Part shown: positions 1-12,502 of the stretch, in pieces
Position numbering within the stretch: the first letter of the stretch is position 1
Layout of the letters: every line of letters begins with the position of its first letter
Origin: Hyaloperonospora brassicae
Taxonomy: Eukaryota; Oomycota; Peronosporomycetes; Peronosporales; Peronosporaceae
NCBI GenBank assembly: GCA_947650285.1
Contig: CANTFL010001211.1
Location: 558,001-622,000, forward strand
Direction of reading: 5' to 3'
DNA: 64,000 nucleotides
Position numbers and translations under genes: made by a program
The notes under the pieces: generated by a model
The model's input: the letters and a program-made list of their open reading frames with translations, nothing else
The model's database searches: none
What the model was told of the DNA's origin: nothing

Positions 1-58
1 CACGCACACGGTCGACCCCCATCGAGCGCTCGTCATCAAGCGAGTCAAAAGCGCGACA

Positions 59-1448
59 ATGTTCCCGGACGACCGCTTCCACCCGCTCAAGCCGGACGTT
101 GACCGCCTCCACGACGATCTCGCGGAGGTCACGGCGATCGAGGGCACGCCACAGACCTCCAAGGAGCTCGGCTCTGCTCTCGTGCTGCACCAGTTCGTGC
201 CGGCGTGGGACGTGCAGGCCTACGTGCGTGTCGCAGGCATCCAATTGCACGTGCACAACTCCAAGTACCCCACGTACGAAGCTACAGGTGCGACAAAAGG
301 GGCTGAAAATTAGGGCAACGAGGGGGCGATTGGTACACAGAGTCGCTGCAGCGACTTCATGTTGTCGTGGCATTCGTGTTGATTGACGGGATGTTTTTTT
401 TGGTGTTAAAGGGGAACTGCCTCAACTGAGCGATGGCAACTTCTTGCTGCCGAGCGAAGAGATCATCATGCACCTGCAAACGGTTCGTGGCGTGATGCCG
501 ATCCTGCGTGTCGTTGCTGTTCGGGGCCATTGTTGTTGTTGACACGTTTTTCGGGGGTCGCTCGTGCAGTTTCATGCAGACATTGACAAGGACCTGAGTG
601 ACGCACAGCGCAGCGAGTCGTACGCCTATCGGTCGATGGTGTCGGAGAAACTGAGACGCGTTATGTTGTTTTGTCGGTGGGTGGATTCCGCCACATACAA
701 CGAGGTCACGCGACCGCAGATGAAGCGCGTCATTCCCTTTCCATTGAACCTATATCTGCCGAAGAGAATGCATTTAGACACAATGGAGAAGCTCCGCTTG
801 TATGGCATCGCAACAAAAGAGCAAGCGTACATCATTGCTCGCGATTGCTACACGGCGCTCAATACGAAGCTGGAGAAAAGTGGCTCGCCGTATTTCTTCG
901 GAGACAAGCCGAGTGCACTGGATGTCGCAGTGTTTGGACATGTTGTTGACGTCCTTGGTAACTCGCAGCTAGCAGCTACCGTGCATCAGCATGCGCCACT
1001 GCTGATCACTATGGCAGAACGTGTCCGCGACGTATACTTTGGTGCTTTGGAAGATCAGCCTGCGAGTCTTAGTGTGGAGGCTATGTACTCAGAAAACCAA
1101 GCCAATTGCTTTGCAACCGCCTTCTCGAATTGTGTCTTCATGAGGAAGGTGTCGACACCATTGCAGGTAGCCTTTTTGAAGCCTTATCGAAGCCTGGACT
1201 GGAGTCGTCGGGCGCTTGCATCGGAGGTGACTGAGAAGAAACGCAAGGAGGAAGCCGAACGGCGTGGAGACACAGAAGAGGAACAGAGTGAAGCTTTTCA
1301 AAAGGGTTCTCGTAACGCTATAATCGGTGCCATCACAGCTCTCGTCCTATATGCCGTTGCTGCTTGGCCAGTGACCGTGGAAATTGGTGGGGAGGGTGGC
1401 GATGATGAGGATCGTGAAGAAGAAGGGGAAGACGAGCATGATGATTGA
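59..1448 (+). CDS. Metaxin-like (SAM37/TOM37 family) mitochondrial outer-membrane import protein, 3 exons
   Basis: Proposed exons are 59-287, 412-482 and 570-1448, with GT-AG introns of 124 and 87 nt that keep frame (phase 1, then phase 0). The joined product is about 390 aa. Exon 1 carries the metaxin N-terminal signature HQFVPAWDVQAYVRVAGI. Across intron 1 it continues as GELPQLSDGNFLLPSEEII, the thioredoxin/GST-like 'LP.L.DG' motif. Exon 3 holds a GST-C-like helical domain including SPYFFGDKPSALDVAVFGH, typical of metaxins. A hydrophobic segment near the C-terminus (NAIIGAITALVLYAVAAWPV) is followed by an acidic tail of Glu/Asp. Known family role: outer-membrane SAM/metaxin complex, acting in beta-barrel insertion and protein import. 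The ATG at 59 is the first in frame, but the frame stays open to the left window edge, so the true start could lie outside. Other GST-fold proteins are possible, but the C-terminal anchor favours metaxin. Confidence 0.8.
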
Positions 1449-4228
1449 TGAAAGCTGCTACATGATGCTATGTGCTTTTGCACTTTTGTCCAACAGTGCT
1501 ATGCAAACCGAATGGCGTGTGTCGACGGTAGTATTGACAGCGCAATCATTGAATTGGTTGTCAGTAGACACGGCGTTTGAATGTCAATCACGTTCTCATC
1601 GAGACATCTTATCGGGCAATTCTTTCGATGCTGAGCTTCCAGCTTACACTAATGTGTTTACGTCTCGTTCTTTGCACCCTATTGCTCATCTGCCAAGCCC
1701 CACGCTCATATAAACGATACAAACCGTGACCTCCTTCGTCTGCCGTTCAAAGAAGCAAATCGCCTGAACGCTCTTGGCCCCATCATACGTTCTGCATCAC
1801 AGTAACCAGGCAAATTATCCTTTTTCTGTCTTGCATCCTCCACGGTCACGGACATTTAATTTCTCCTGTACCGCGAGCCAAACTGACTGGCTAGCTTCTC
1901 GTCCGCCCAAAGGCGTACCAGCTACTACTCGATTGAAGTACGACTGTCTTTTTGCTGCTTTGGCGTTGGACAATTTGGAAACCGCGACGTCGCTATTTCA
2001 CGTCGAGACTTGTTGCGTAGTAGTGTGACAGATGCTACGGTGAGACTCCGTGCTCGGAGTTTAAGTTGGAGCACTACCAAACTGAAGTGACTCGCACCAC
2101 GAATGTCATGGTTTTTACTCAAACTAGAAGCCACTTCGTAAGCACGAGGTCGGAGTAGGTGAGATGCGTTGTATATGCACACGAAAAAGAGTCCAAGCTG
2201 ATGCGGCTTCAGTTACATGCGCACATGATACGTGTCGCTTGCACTTCTTCGACTGAATGTCTTGCAGCTTCTGCTACATGCCGTACCGGATGTTTACATG
2301 CTTTCTAGCGGATAAACACATCTACAAATCAAGAAGAGCTCTTTCGAACCAGGCCGTCGCTTGCAAGCGTTGCAGCCGTCAAAGACACCCTAGGGCGGGC
2401 GGGTATGTTGTTTCGATCATCTACTATGCCCGATGGATTGTTGGATGTACGTCTACATCTGACCCTGGACTATCGCAGTCTGCTGCGAAGCTAGAATTGG
2501 CCATTTTGAGGGTAACGGGGAACTGTCATCATTCGTTTCGACTTAGCCACATCAGCTCGATCCAACGCGTGACCAGCATGACTGTTGCTGTTTGCTCTAC
2601 TTACGTGTCACTCGCTGCGCGTACCTCGTGGAATGACGGTTCGGTCGCTGGTATCCTGTCCGAAGTCAGCGAATGTGTATTGATAGAACTAGAAGGTCTC
2701 AATTTGTCATCACTGCATTTCTGTCTCGACCTTTCGTCAGGGCTCGCCTCGCTGCATCTCTTCGTATCGAAATCAGCCATTACTTCTCGTTCCCGCAGTC
2801 TCGTGGCGTCATCCCTAGTAAGCTCGTGAAACAGACGTAAGGTGGACGTCGTCTATATGAGAGGCAAAGCAATGGTCTCTCCATGACTTTCGATCCTGTT
2901 CGAAACGCACGAGTTGTACTTGTTCAGTAACTTGTACCTCGACGTCTACCATGCTACAATGTCGGAAGGGGGATAGTTACTTATGCTGCGATCGTGGAAT
3001 TTGGCGACGAGACAATTGGATTCAGCTACTGCATGGCTTTTGTCGATTTGATCCTGCTTGTGTCCTTGATCCTGGCGCTTGGTAGCAGACTAGCTGAATG
3101 GTGCTACCATAACAACTCGATTGCCGCCAAATATGCGAGGGCGTTCAATTTGGGAGGGACTTATAGCACGGATGATGAGTGCTGCTACATCGTCTGAATG
3201 CCGTCGGGAGACCATCATTTAGCTTTGACATCGGCTCGCGATTGGAAGTGCGCGAGAGCTGATCCCACACAGGCAAAAGCTCTACGAGCTGGTGCATACG
3301 CTATCTACCGGTGCTGATAGAGCAAGCTTTGAACCAAGTCAATCACACTTGACTCTTTCCTCCAGTTACGGCCATGCGACTCGCGTACAAGATGGCACGA
3401 ACGTGTCACCAAAATAAGTCGAGGGGAAGCTGCAGCTCTTGCGTACGGCACTCCCATTTGTAGCGGATGGCATACTGCGGGCTAGCACTTGTCGATACAA
3501 TAGCCAGATTGAGTTATGTTATCGCCGTACGCATCGTCCACGCAGTCTTAGCATCTAGACGCATCTCACATGCCAAGGCAACAACGGACGACTCGCGTCG
3601 GCGTCTGATGACAAATCTTTTCGCGTCTCTATCGACGAAATGCCGACTCGGATTAGCTCGAGTAAAACGCTGCGCCATGACAGTCAAAACACAGCTCTAC
3701 TGGCGGTATCGCCTGACGTCAAGTTTTACATCAAAATGCAGCGACGGGCATCACGTTATGCGAGATGGCGGGCACCTCACATGGATACTCTGCTTCGCAG
3801 GTAAACGATAGCTGCTACTACTTCGAATCAATGTGTGTTGATACCCGTTCATGCCGAGCAATTACTCAGTCACAACAACGATCCCACTTGACCAGGGACA
3901 GATTGCACTACGGAGCATCCGTCCACCAGTGGTTTTGCAACCGGTTTGACGTCAGCACAGAACTATCGGGAGAGTATGAGCATGCTTGCAACGGACTGTG
4001 CGCTGCTGCTGTTTTGCACGCACTAGATGACGCTTATGTACTCGAACCATTGACGATAGTCGGAGCACAGCATGTCGCATTCTCCCAAATCAATGCATTA
4101 TTTTAGCTTACACGGTACCATGTACAAATAATATGGGGAACGAGGTAGCCCTTCCGATCGGTGCTCTTTTCCTATCAAGTCATACGTGCATAGTGTTATC
4201 ATAGATCCACGGTGTCATCTGTCGTCAT
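1449..4228. other. Intergenic stretch without recognisable gene
   Basis: Between the metaxin-like gene and the 3' end of the MYB gene I find only short open frames (longest about 190 codons, 2257-2829) with no recognisable motif and no convincing splice chain. Base composition is unremarkable. It may contain UTRs and regulatory DNA of both neighbours or decayed repeats. No tRNA or rRNA was recognised by eye. Confidence 0.5.
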
Positions 4229-7200
4229 TTACACGATAACAACAAGCGTCAGCTGCCCGTGCATTTTCATTCGCATCACGTTGAGTTGCGTACCTCCTGG
4301 AATAATGTCAACTGACTGGTCAAGCAGCCCATCTGTTGGATCAAGAGCCGACAAAGATACTTTTTCAAGTAGACCGTCAAACCGCTGCTGATCGTCCAAG
4401 GTGGATAAATCCTGTGACAAGTGCAGCCGAAGCATCGAGAATTAGACCAGAGTCAACATAATCCATCAAACATCCTGATCGTACGCTGACGCTGTTGAAG
4501 GAGACCATAGAATCCACGGCACTTCTCCACCCCTTCTGCATGATCGCTTGCCGTGCTTGGCGCTCTTTATTGGCCTCCAGCTCCTTTGTGAGCAAGGCCT
4601 GGCCCGGTGATGGCGCGGAAGATAGTGTCATACCTTGCTTGTCTCGCTCCTGTAGCATCAAACGAAGCCGTTGTTGATGAAACAGCTCGTAAGCGGATGC
4701 GTGACCTTCTGTCATGATCATCTGAGACCGGGGAGTCTGCGAAGAACCCCACTCTTCCCGTGGTGTGTTTAGTTCTTTCTCATGCGCATCTGCGCCTGCT
4801 GCCGCTGTCAATGTCGGTGAAAATGAAAGGCCAGCAGTCGACACGCTACTTCCGTTCGCCGCTCCACCAGCGCTACATTTGCTGTTGTTCGCAGCAAGCC
4901 CACTACTGGTAGGTGGCGTTGCAGATTGCATAGCTGTTCCTGATGGGGTTCCAGTTGCCCCAGCTCTTGGATGAAGTGGCGCGCCGCTGAAACCTTGATG
5001 CACAGCAGACGCGTGTTGTGGGAGATGCTGATACTGAGCACTCGCTACTGCCATAGCCATGGCCTGAGACGAAAATGTTGGTGCCGAAGGCATAGATTGC
5101 ATCGGAGACGATACCTGGTGCGTGTAGCAAAAGCCAGCATTAGCTTTACCCATACATCCACTCCATAGGTTTACGCTACTCCATCAGACTTACTGGCATC
5201 GGTAAAGACATCCGCATTTGCATCTGGTTCGATGCAGGAAAGTTTGTCGCCACCACGTAGTTTGGCATTCCGCCCATGCTTTGCTGCATTGTATATCCGG
5301 GCGGGTACTGGTACGATGGCGAAAGTTGCTGGTGTAGCAGCGACGGATGTGGTGGCAACGGCATTTGTCGTGGTCGCATGTTCAAGTTGTAGGCCCCCGT
5401 CCCTCCCTCAGCCATCGCATACATGGCAGAAGATTGTGGGATGCCTGGCACGATAGCACTCATTAAATGACTGGGGCTGCCTGAATATGTCGCGTTGCCA
5501 GCATGCGCCGAAGAGCTCGGGTGAAATCGCTGACTCATCTGGAAGTTGCGGATCGACACAGCCACCAGATCATTCACATGCATCGCATTGCTTGTTCCGC
5601 CAACGACCGTCTCCATATCAGAATGCAGTGCTGGAGCCAACGTCTGCATACTTTTCACAACCGCTGAGCCAGGCTTGCTTCTAGCCGAACCATTCTCGCC
5701 AGCACATGTAGCGTCTGGTACACCTTTTTTTCTGACGCCACTCCAAGCTTTATCTTTTCCGTTGCTCGCGGCGCTGTCGTGTCAGCTGCTATAGTTGCTG
5801 AGGCATGACTGTGTTGTCGAGCAGGACTAGTCTCAGAAGGCCTCAACTTTTGTCGCTCCCTATCTGCCGGTAAGGGTGACGATGACGTAACGATAGCAGC
5901 GACGGGCGACGAAGCGGTCGGCATTTTCTCTTCTTTGGATGCCGCTCGACGCCCGCGCATCAGCGACTTCCAGCGGATTTTGACCGCATCTTCTGTTCGA
6001 CCCTGCCGATTGCGTACCAGAAAAAACGTTCAGCACATATGACATGAAGAAACATCGCGAGATGCGCGCAAAGAGCTTCAGCAGTCAACTAGTCAAACCT
6101 TCAGCTGCTGTGCAATGATCGACCAACGGTTGCCCAACTTCGCTTGCATCTCAACAATGATCTTGTCTTCATCCTCAGTGTAGGAGCTGCAATATACGCA
6201 TATCGAGAGATCAGCATCATCTCCGTCTGCGCGGAGCCCAAGAGGATAGAACGTACCCCTTGTTAATATTCGGGTCCAGGTGGTTACACCAGCGCTCCCT
6301 GCATTGCTTGGAACTGGGGTTGCAGAAAGGATTAGCATTGCATTTTCCAGCGCCATTCTACCACACTTACGTTCGTCCAGGAATAAGTGAGGCAACTTGG
6401 CCCCAGTTCTTCTTGCCTTCCGCCACCAACTCCCGCAACTTTTCGTCTTCTTCAGGTGTCCAGTGGCCCTAGAAAATAACAAACGTTTGCAATTGTCAAC
6501 AGCTTACAGATGCAACGACCCTGCTACCACGCCACCCGCACCTTTATCAAACCTGGTTTCAGCACTTTCGTCCATCGCTGCAAACACTGCGTGTGGTTGC
6601 GTCCGGGCACTTGGTCAGCGATCGCCTTCCAATTGCGTTCCCCGCTTCTCTCTACTGCCAACCTCAGCGACTCATCCTCTTGCTTTGACCACCGCCTCGG
6701 GTTGGACTTTTCTTTTGCTGGCGGCGCTTGCTTGACAGCGTTGAGTATTAAATGTGCTCGTGGGACGCCCATGCCGCTCCCTTTTCGATCTTTCACCATC
6801 AGCTTTGCAGGTTGCGCTTGAGAGCGTTGGAACGACGAAGGTGACTCGTGCAGCGGTCGTGGCGACGACGACGTAGCGGATTCTTCCTCCGTCCCGCTGC
6901 TCCCTTGCAGGGGCGAATGGATCACCGCCAAGTCACGCACCTGTTTGGGTCGCTGAGGAGCCGGTGCGGGCAGCATCTTTTTCAAACTGTTGGTGCGACT
7001 GCGTTTCTTGTGGACTTTGGTCGGCAGTTTGAGTCTGACGTCGCCCATGACGTCGTCGTCGTCCTCATTGTCCTCATCGCCTTCTTCTCCCATCTCGTCC
7101 CGTACGTCACTCGACACTCCGTGCGAAGCCGCAGACGACGACGCGCTGCCGCCATGCGCCAAACTGGAGATCGACGTCTGGTCGAGAGCTTTGCCCAGTG

Positions 7201-7246
7201 CCGTCAACTTGGAAGAGCTCACGGGCGACCCTTCCACGACGGCCAT
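4229..7246 (-). CDS. Three-repeat (R1R2R3) MYB transcription factor, 7 exons with one apparent frameshift
   Basis: Proposed exons on the minus strand: 7246-6542, 6468-6371, 6313-6257, 6186-6099, 6002-5194, 5114-4485 and 4411-4229. Introns are 57-96 nt with GT-AG ends. The N-terminus is Ser/Asp/Glu-rich with a basic patch (VHKKRSRTNSLKKML). Then follow three MYB repeats: R1 (NPRRWSKQEDESLRLAVER...NWKAIADQVPGR...QRW), R2 (GHWTPEEDEKLRELV...NWGQVASLIPGRTSKQCRERW) and R3 (SYTEDEDKIIVEMQ...NRWSIIAQQLKGRTEDAVKIRW). R3 has Tyr in place of the first Trp, which is common. Repeats 2 and 3 are each built across splice junctions, which supports the exon model strongly. The C-terminal half is low-complexity (Met, Gln, Ser, Pro), as expected for a regulatory region. 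Reading continuity is lost in exon 5 at a T7 run (5725-5731): one extra base would join the two frames. The last intron (4484-4412) is the least certain. Function (c-Myb/3R-MYB-like DNA binding in the nucleus) is from family knowledge. Confidence 0.85.
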
Positions 7247-7770
7247 GTCGTCCGTCTCTTCGCTAGTCCACGCAGCGAAGTGTCAGTTAGACAGTCAGTC
7301 GAGCGCCGTCGCTAGAGGTAGCAGCGTGGCACGAGAGGGTCGAGAGGGTCGAGGGGGTTGACGCGGTGGTGGAGCTCGTGCCCCCGTAGCGCGGGTGGGG
7401 CTGCGCGAGTCTCGAGAAGGGATCGGGGCGGGCAAAAGGGGGCGCAACGGACGATTTGCGCGCAGGTGTACCGTGAGGACCCAATATTTGCGCCACGTGA
7501 TTGGTCCTGTCCTGGTAATCACACAAAGTGTAAAAACGGACAAAAGCATGGCGAGATATCGTAATCATATGGCGGTAGCGTATACAAACGTCGCGAGCTA
7601 TACACATGATAAACACGCTTTTTATGTACTTACAGTCGTCGTTTTGTTTGACTTCCAGCAAGTTTGCAAACAATGGGTCGTGTCCCTTCGGTAATGACAT
7701 TCGTGGGGTTCCACGATTGATGACTCGCTGTGTCGACAACGACCATGAACACTTTTGTGCGACTGCGACC
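7247..7770. other. Gap between TELO2-like 3' end and MYB 5' end
   Basis: Both neighbours are on the minus strand, so this 524-bp gap should hold the TELO2-like 3' UTR/terminator and the MYB promoter and 5' UTR. I see no conserved gene and no clear match to the oomycete initiator consensus. Confidence 0.4.
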
Positions 7771-10673
7771 TCAGGCGATCGATTGCGACACTACCTGCGC
7801 CGACGTCAACGACCGCAGCAGCCGCGCCGCCTCACGGCAACCAGCGTCAGGGTCGTGCTTCTGGGTGTGGCAAATCCAAGGAGCGACTTGCTTTGCGAGT
7901 GTCTCGCCCATCTCCTGCTGTAGCAGCGCTGGCGGCGCTACCAGCAGCACGCGGCTCAGACCATACAGCACCTGGCGACGCACCTCAGCGTTCGTGTTGG
8001 CGCGTTCGCTCCACACAAACTCCAGCAAACACTTGGCCATTGCCATTGTCTGCGGCGCCTGTCCGCTGCACTCGACAAAGCTCGCGAGGGCATGCAGCAA
8101 ATGAGCCAGGAACGTTTGCTCGACTTCACTCCGAGACTTCCCAGTTGTGTCGGAACCAACCGAATGCTTCCGCACGTACTGGACGTACCCGAACAGCAGT
8201 GGCGAGAAGAACTGTAGTGCGTACGGCGCAAACGCGTTCCTCTTTGCTGCAGCCAGCGGGTCGCGCCGATAACCCCAACGACGTGTTTTCAGACTTTGTA
8301 TCGTGCGCGTCTCCAGGCTACTTTGAGTCTGGTCTTGGAGCAGTTTCTTGGGCAATTGTGGGCACTGGTAGCCACTACCTCGTTCGGAAAGCTCTTGAGC
8401 GGCCGAGGTCATTGCCTGAAGCACGTCAATACGGGACTGTAGCAACTGTTCTCGCTCAAGCGCCTGGCTGCACATGTACGGTAACGTTTGAGCTGGTGCC
8501 AGCGCACACACCGTAGCAAGGGCCTGCGAGCGCAGCGTCGTGAACTGTAGCGTGTTGTACTTGTCTTCCAGTCGTACCAGTGCCCTCACGATCTCGACTG
8601 CTTTGTCGTTTAGGTCTCGTGGCTGCCGACGGAGCAAGGTTTCGGCCTCGTTCAAAGCAACTTCGGTTTTCTCGCGATCATCATCCGATAAGAGACCAGC
8701 AATCAAGTCCCTTAGATACAGGGGTCGTTTCGCCGTCAAGTCTTCCTCGTCATCCTGTAAGTCGTACGCTTCCAAGCTCATATCAGAGGCAGAATCTGCA
8801 CCGTCAGAACTAACCTCAGATTCCCCATCAATATCCGACGCATTTGCACCATCGTCGTCACTGAGTACCAACTCGTCCGGGTCAAGACTGAATGCTTTCG
8901 CTGAATGCTTTCTCGGTTGTTTTTGTTGGATTCGATTCGCTTTGCAGTGACTTGTGCCGCGTGCAAACGGAGTCTCACTTGACTTTTCTTTGGCGGAACT
9001 CGCATTTGCACTCGGTACCAACATGTCTTTCTCGAGTTCGGTAGGTAGCACGGGGCATCCATAGATTGCCACAGGGTCTTCGCCTTCGAGGCCAAAATTC
9101 AGTGGCTTTTCGGATGCGATGACGTGTGATAGGCTCTCCCCGACCCGCATGCCCAACGCTCGTACACTCTCTAGAGAATGACTCATATGATCTTGGACCC
9201 CTTTGCACAGCTTTGTGACCCAGTCTTGCTGCGCCATTACTGCTCTCCCATTGTCCGCTGCAAACTTTTGCAAGGAGTAGCGAAGAAAAAAGCACACTGA
9301 AGCGTTCACGGTGTAATCGGTGCTGACCGCAAAATCGCTCTGACTCCACTGCGCGAGTACCATGTCGAATAAAGTTATCAGCGGGGATTGGCACAAGTCA
9401 CCGCCACCTTGCGCCAGTGCGTCGACTAGCACGCGCCAGAATAAAAAGTCATCGATTGGTTTCCGAAGCAGCAACTTGTGCGCGATAACGTACTGGAAGT
9501 GACTATTGACGCACAACGCGAGTGGAATCTGGGCGAGAAGCTTGTACTTTGGATGTGCCAGAGCTTGGCGTACACCCAAAGAGCGTGATATGATTTGGTT
9601 GGAAATGTGGAGCAAAATCTGCTCGTGGCATGATTCTGGAAGGCTCTCGAATAAAGCCCGATTATTTGGAGCAACCGATGAAGTGCCAATAGACCGCAAC
9701 CAGCTTTGGACAAGTATGTGGGCTTGGCCAATGCGCTTCAGCTTGTCCGCAAACATACGGAAGGTGTTTACTCGACTGACATGTACCTCCTGCTGGACGA
9801 GGCTGCAGAACAAGTCATCACAGAGCGTCGAAAAGTACCGGCGAGGGCGAAATGCAGCTGGGGTATCACGCTGACATCGGTTGAAGATGAGATCTGGACG
9901 ATTGATGACAATGATCAGCTACACGTTTTTAGCAGGAAAACACAGTATAAACCGCTTGACTCGCATTGCACGTTACCTGGTAGCGATGAAAGCTGCGAGA
10001 TGAGCACCTGCTGGCCGATTGCGTTCGTTCTGTCGCCACCCACTGTCGTTTGCTAGCACATGACAATGAAGATGGTCACAAGAGGTACTAAGGTATGTCA
10101 ATCCCAACGCTCGCACACCTGCTCATGCTCAAGCATTTCTGTCATGATGTCTTGTATGCCACCGGCCATGACGATTTTCTCCAGCAGCCGGACACATTGC
10201 GTAATCGACACCTTATAGTCTTCCGTCACCATTTCACTTGCCTTGTCCGGATCGTTTCGCATAGCAGAAAGCGTCGAGACGAGAGCGCTGATCGCTCGAC
10301 TCGAAGGAACGACTTTTCGATCGAAAAAGACGTCAAACACCTGTGCCCGATCTCGCTCCGAGAAGCAAATTTCGAGATGAACGGCCACGAATTTGAGCAG
10401 AAACGACACCACGTCACGATAGAAAAGACCCAAGTACAAGTCCTGCAGCACGGCAGTCAGTCAAAGCGCGGGCCCGACACGCAAGCAAATCATCAGTACC
10501 TTCCTCGTTGGCGTAACCTGCTCTGGGTGCAGCAAGGGGGAAGCCAGATCTCGCAGCTCCTTCACTGCTGCAGGAACATCGTATCTCTTCTCGGCCTCTT
10601 CGACACCCCTCTTCCTGGCATCAACGAACGCGCGTAGCAACTGCACCTCGTTACTCCGGTCATCTGCTCTCAT
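7771..10673 (-). CDS. TELO2: Telomere length regulation protein TEL2/TELO2-like (TTT complex), 4 exons
   Basis: Proposed minus-strand exons: 10673-10500, 10442-10119, 10052-9977 and 9893-7771, with introns of 57, 66 and 83 nt and matching phases (0, 0, 1). The product is about 898 aa. Diagnostic segments: ISQLSSLPDLIFNRC, whose Asp codon is split across intron 3; RPRRYFSTLCDDLFCSLVQ; the Telomere_reg-2 core RPLYLRDLIAGLLSDDDREK followed by EVALNEAETLLRRQPRDL; and the C-terminal WGYRRD and FAPYALQFFSPLLFGY motifs. An acidic Ser/Asp linker (about residues 490-560) precedes the core, as in animal and fungal TELO2. Length is close to the human protein (about 840 aa). Known role: with TTI1 and TTI2 it forms the TTT co-chaperone complex, which with HSP90 stabilises PIKK kinases (mTOR, ATM, ATR). 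The start is the first ATG of exon 1. Exons 2 and 3 rest on splice signals plus frame and are slightly less certain. Confidence 0.85.
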
Positions 10674-11936
10674 AGGGCAGTCCTACTGTTTCGATTGCTT
10701 CAGTGTTTTGGTACGGGTTGGAGCATCTCGTTTGACTCTCCGGTTATATTCGGTTAATTGTCCCAAACGAATTGACCTCATAGTACGAATCGGTCCCAGA
10801 CCGAATCGTTAGTTTTCGACAAACACACAGCTGACACTGCTCCAACTGCAGGCCCTTCGGTTGCGTGATGGGCACCAGATTGAGACTCGAAAGACAAAGT
10901 GCGACCTACACACGATCTCCCACGATCACGCTGTTTTCTGCGATTGACCCCAGAGCAAGTATACAGTCGACAGTGAGAACTCATCAGCAGCTTTCGATCA
11001 GAAACACGGACGGTGAGCGGACAGTGTGCAGTTGCACACACACGACCTAAGTCTTCCAAAGCATTGACAAACGAAGGAACGAGCGACCTAGCCTCTTGAT
11101 TTCAGTTTCTAGCACTCACGTCCTTGCGACTGCACCCAAAGAACCTCTCCGCTACATCTTGCGCGTTACACTTGCTGTAGGTGCGACATCATTCGCATAT
11201 TAAGGTAACGTCCACGACGGACAGATCGAGCTGAAAAGGCTTAGACTCTTACATATCAGCTGCTATACGTTGACAACGCAAGCGCAGTTCGATTACATGA
11301 TATCCGAAAGAGTGGTGCAAAGGATGCAGCATTTGTCATGACCAGATAGCGCTCTTGATCAGCAAAGAAGTGTGTACGTTCTTACTGGTCGACGCAATCA
11401 CCTTCCATAGCCTACCGTCACTAAGATTTGGAGTCATACTGCTGGTCATGACGCTCGTAGAGATGAGCAATACGTCTAAGTTAAGTATTGTTATCGGGGC
11501 TATGCACGGAGTAGGTAATGATGAAGCAACATGTCAAACAGGCACATTTGTGCATTGGAACGGTCTTGTTGTTGGCATTTTCGTGCGCATGTTCGAAACA
11601 CGGCGATCGAAAAAAGACACGCTCTGATAGCATGTGAATTGTGAGTGAGACGGGGTGAACCCGTTTCGAAGTTCCGGTCCTGTTGAGGTGTAGCATATAG
11701 ATGGACATTCGTGCGACAAAGCCGAATACCAAAAACGGAGTCTAGACGTAGATCAGCTCCAACCAGCTCTCAACCACCAATATTACTACATGAGGAATTA
11801 TACAGAACGGGTCTTATTTTAGGTGTTATTGTAAGGAGAATGCAACAGGGCACCCTCCGCTTGTACTGACACAGTACAAGTTGCCTTTGCTAACACGTCG
11901 TACACGTGTTTCTCGAAACATCACGTACACTTCACG
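10674..11936. other. Upstream region of TELO2-like gene; boundary between gene-rich and repeat-rich DNA
   Basis: This should contain the TELO2-like promoter near 10.7 kb. No open frame over about 95 codons and no recognisable domain. From about 11.8 kb the sequence becomes AT-richer and leads into a gypsy LTR. Confidence 0.4.
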
Positions 11937-12379
11937 TGAAACGGGGCACTGGTGACAACGTACTGGTTGGCCAGTACGAAGCTCACTTCCACTGACAACA
12001 GTGATAGTCAGTGCCCTGCTAAGTATTGCACCAACACAGAGGAAGGAAAGGAGACTAAGTGGACACTCTAGTCTCTGGTTAAAGTAAAACTGTTATTTAG
12101 TACAATTAAGTCCAAACAATCTTATCTCTCTGTTTATCCTGACTTAATTATATTAATCTAACTAAACGTATGATGACGTCTAATCACCACCCATTGCGCG
12201 CGTCTAGCAGCGATTGGTGGGTTGATATCATCGCGATATCAACTAATGAGTAGACCCTTCGGTCATCCTCAACAATATCATTTTGCTCTGTGAAATTGTT
12301 GAAAGAATATTCAACGTAACATTCTTTATTTTCATTTTATCCTTAGTGACAATTTCATGTGACGGGCTACCCCGTTACA
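11937..12379 (+). mobile_element. Ty3/gypsy LTR (443 bp), probably 5' LTR of a decayed element
   Basis: Begins TGAAACGGGGC and ends CTACCCCGTTACA, an imperfect terminal inverted repeat. The interior (about 12,165-12,260, with CACCCATTGCGCGCGTCTAG) is clearly shared with the inverted LTR at 47,519-47,957 and less closely with the one at 59,268-59,702. A gag-like remnant in the same orientation starts about 125 bp downstream, so this is read as a 5' LTR. Flanking TCACG/TCACC are similar but not identical, so a target-site duplication is only possible. No clear primer-binding site is visible. Confidence 0.65.
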
Positions 12380-12502
12380 TCACCCCCCCCTTAACTAATA
12401 TTCACCGTGTGACTATCGAAACTTTTGTGGCCACCCATTGGACTCAATGGGACGGGGAGCACTTGTTAGTCCGATCCATTCATTCTGACTTTTCCTCGCA
12501 TA

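Noticed and set aside
2257..2829. 190-codon plus-strand frame in the 2.8-kb gap
   Set aside because: Residue pattern is not protein-like, there is no family motif, and no splice partners or neighbouring exons fit.
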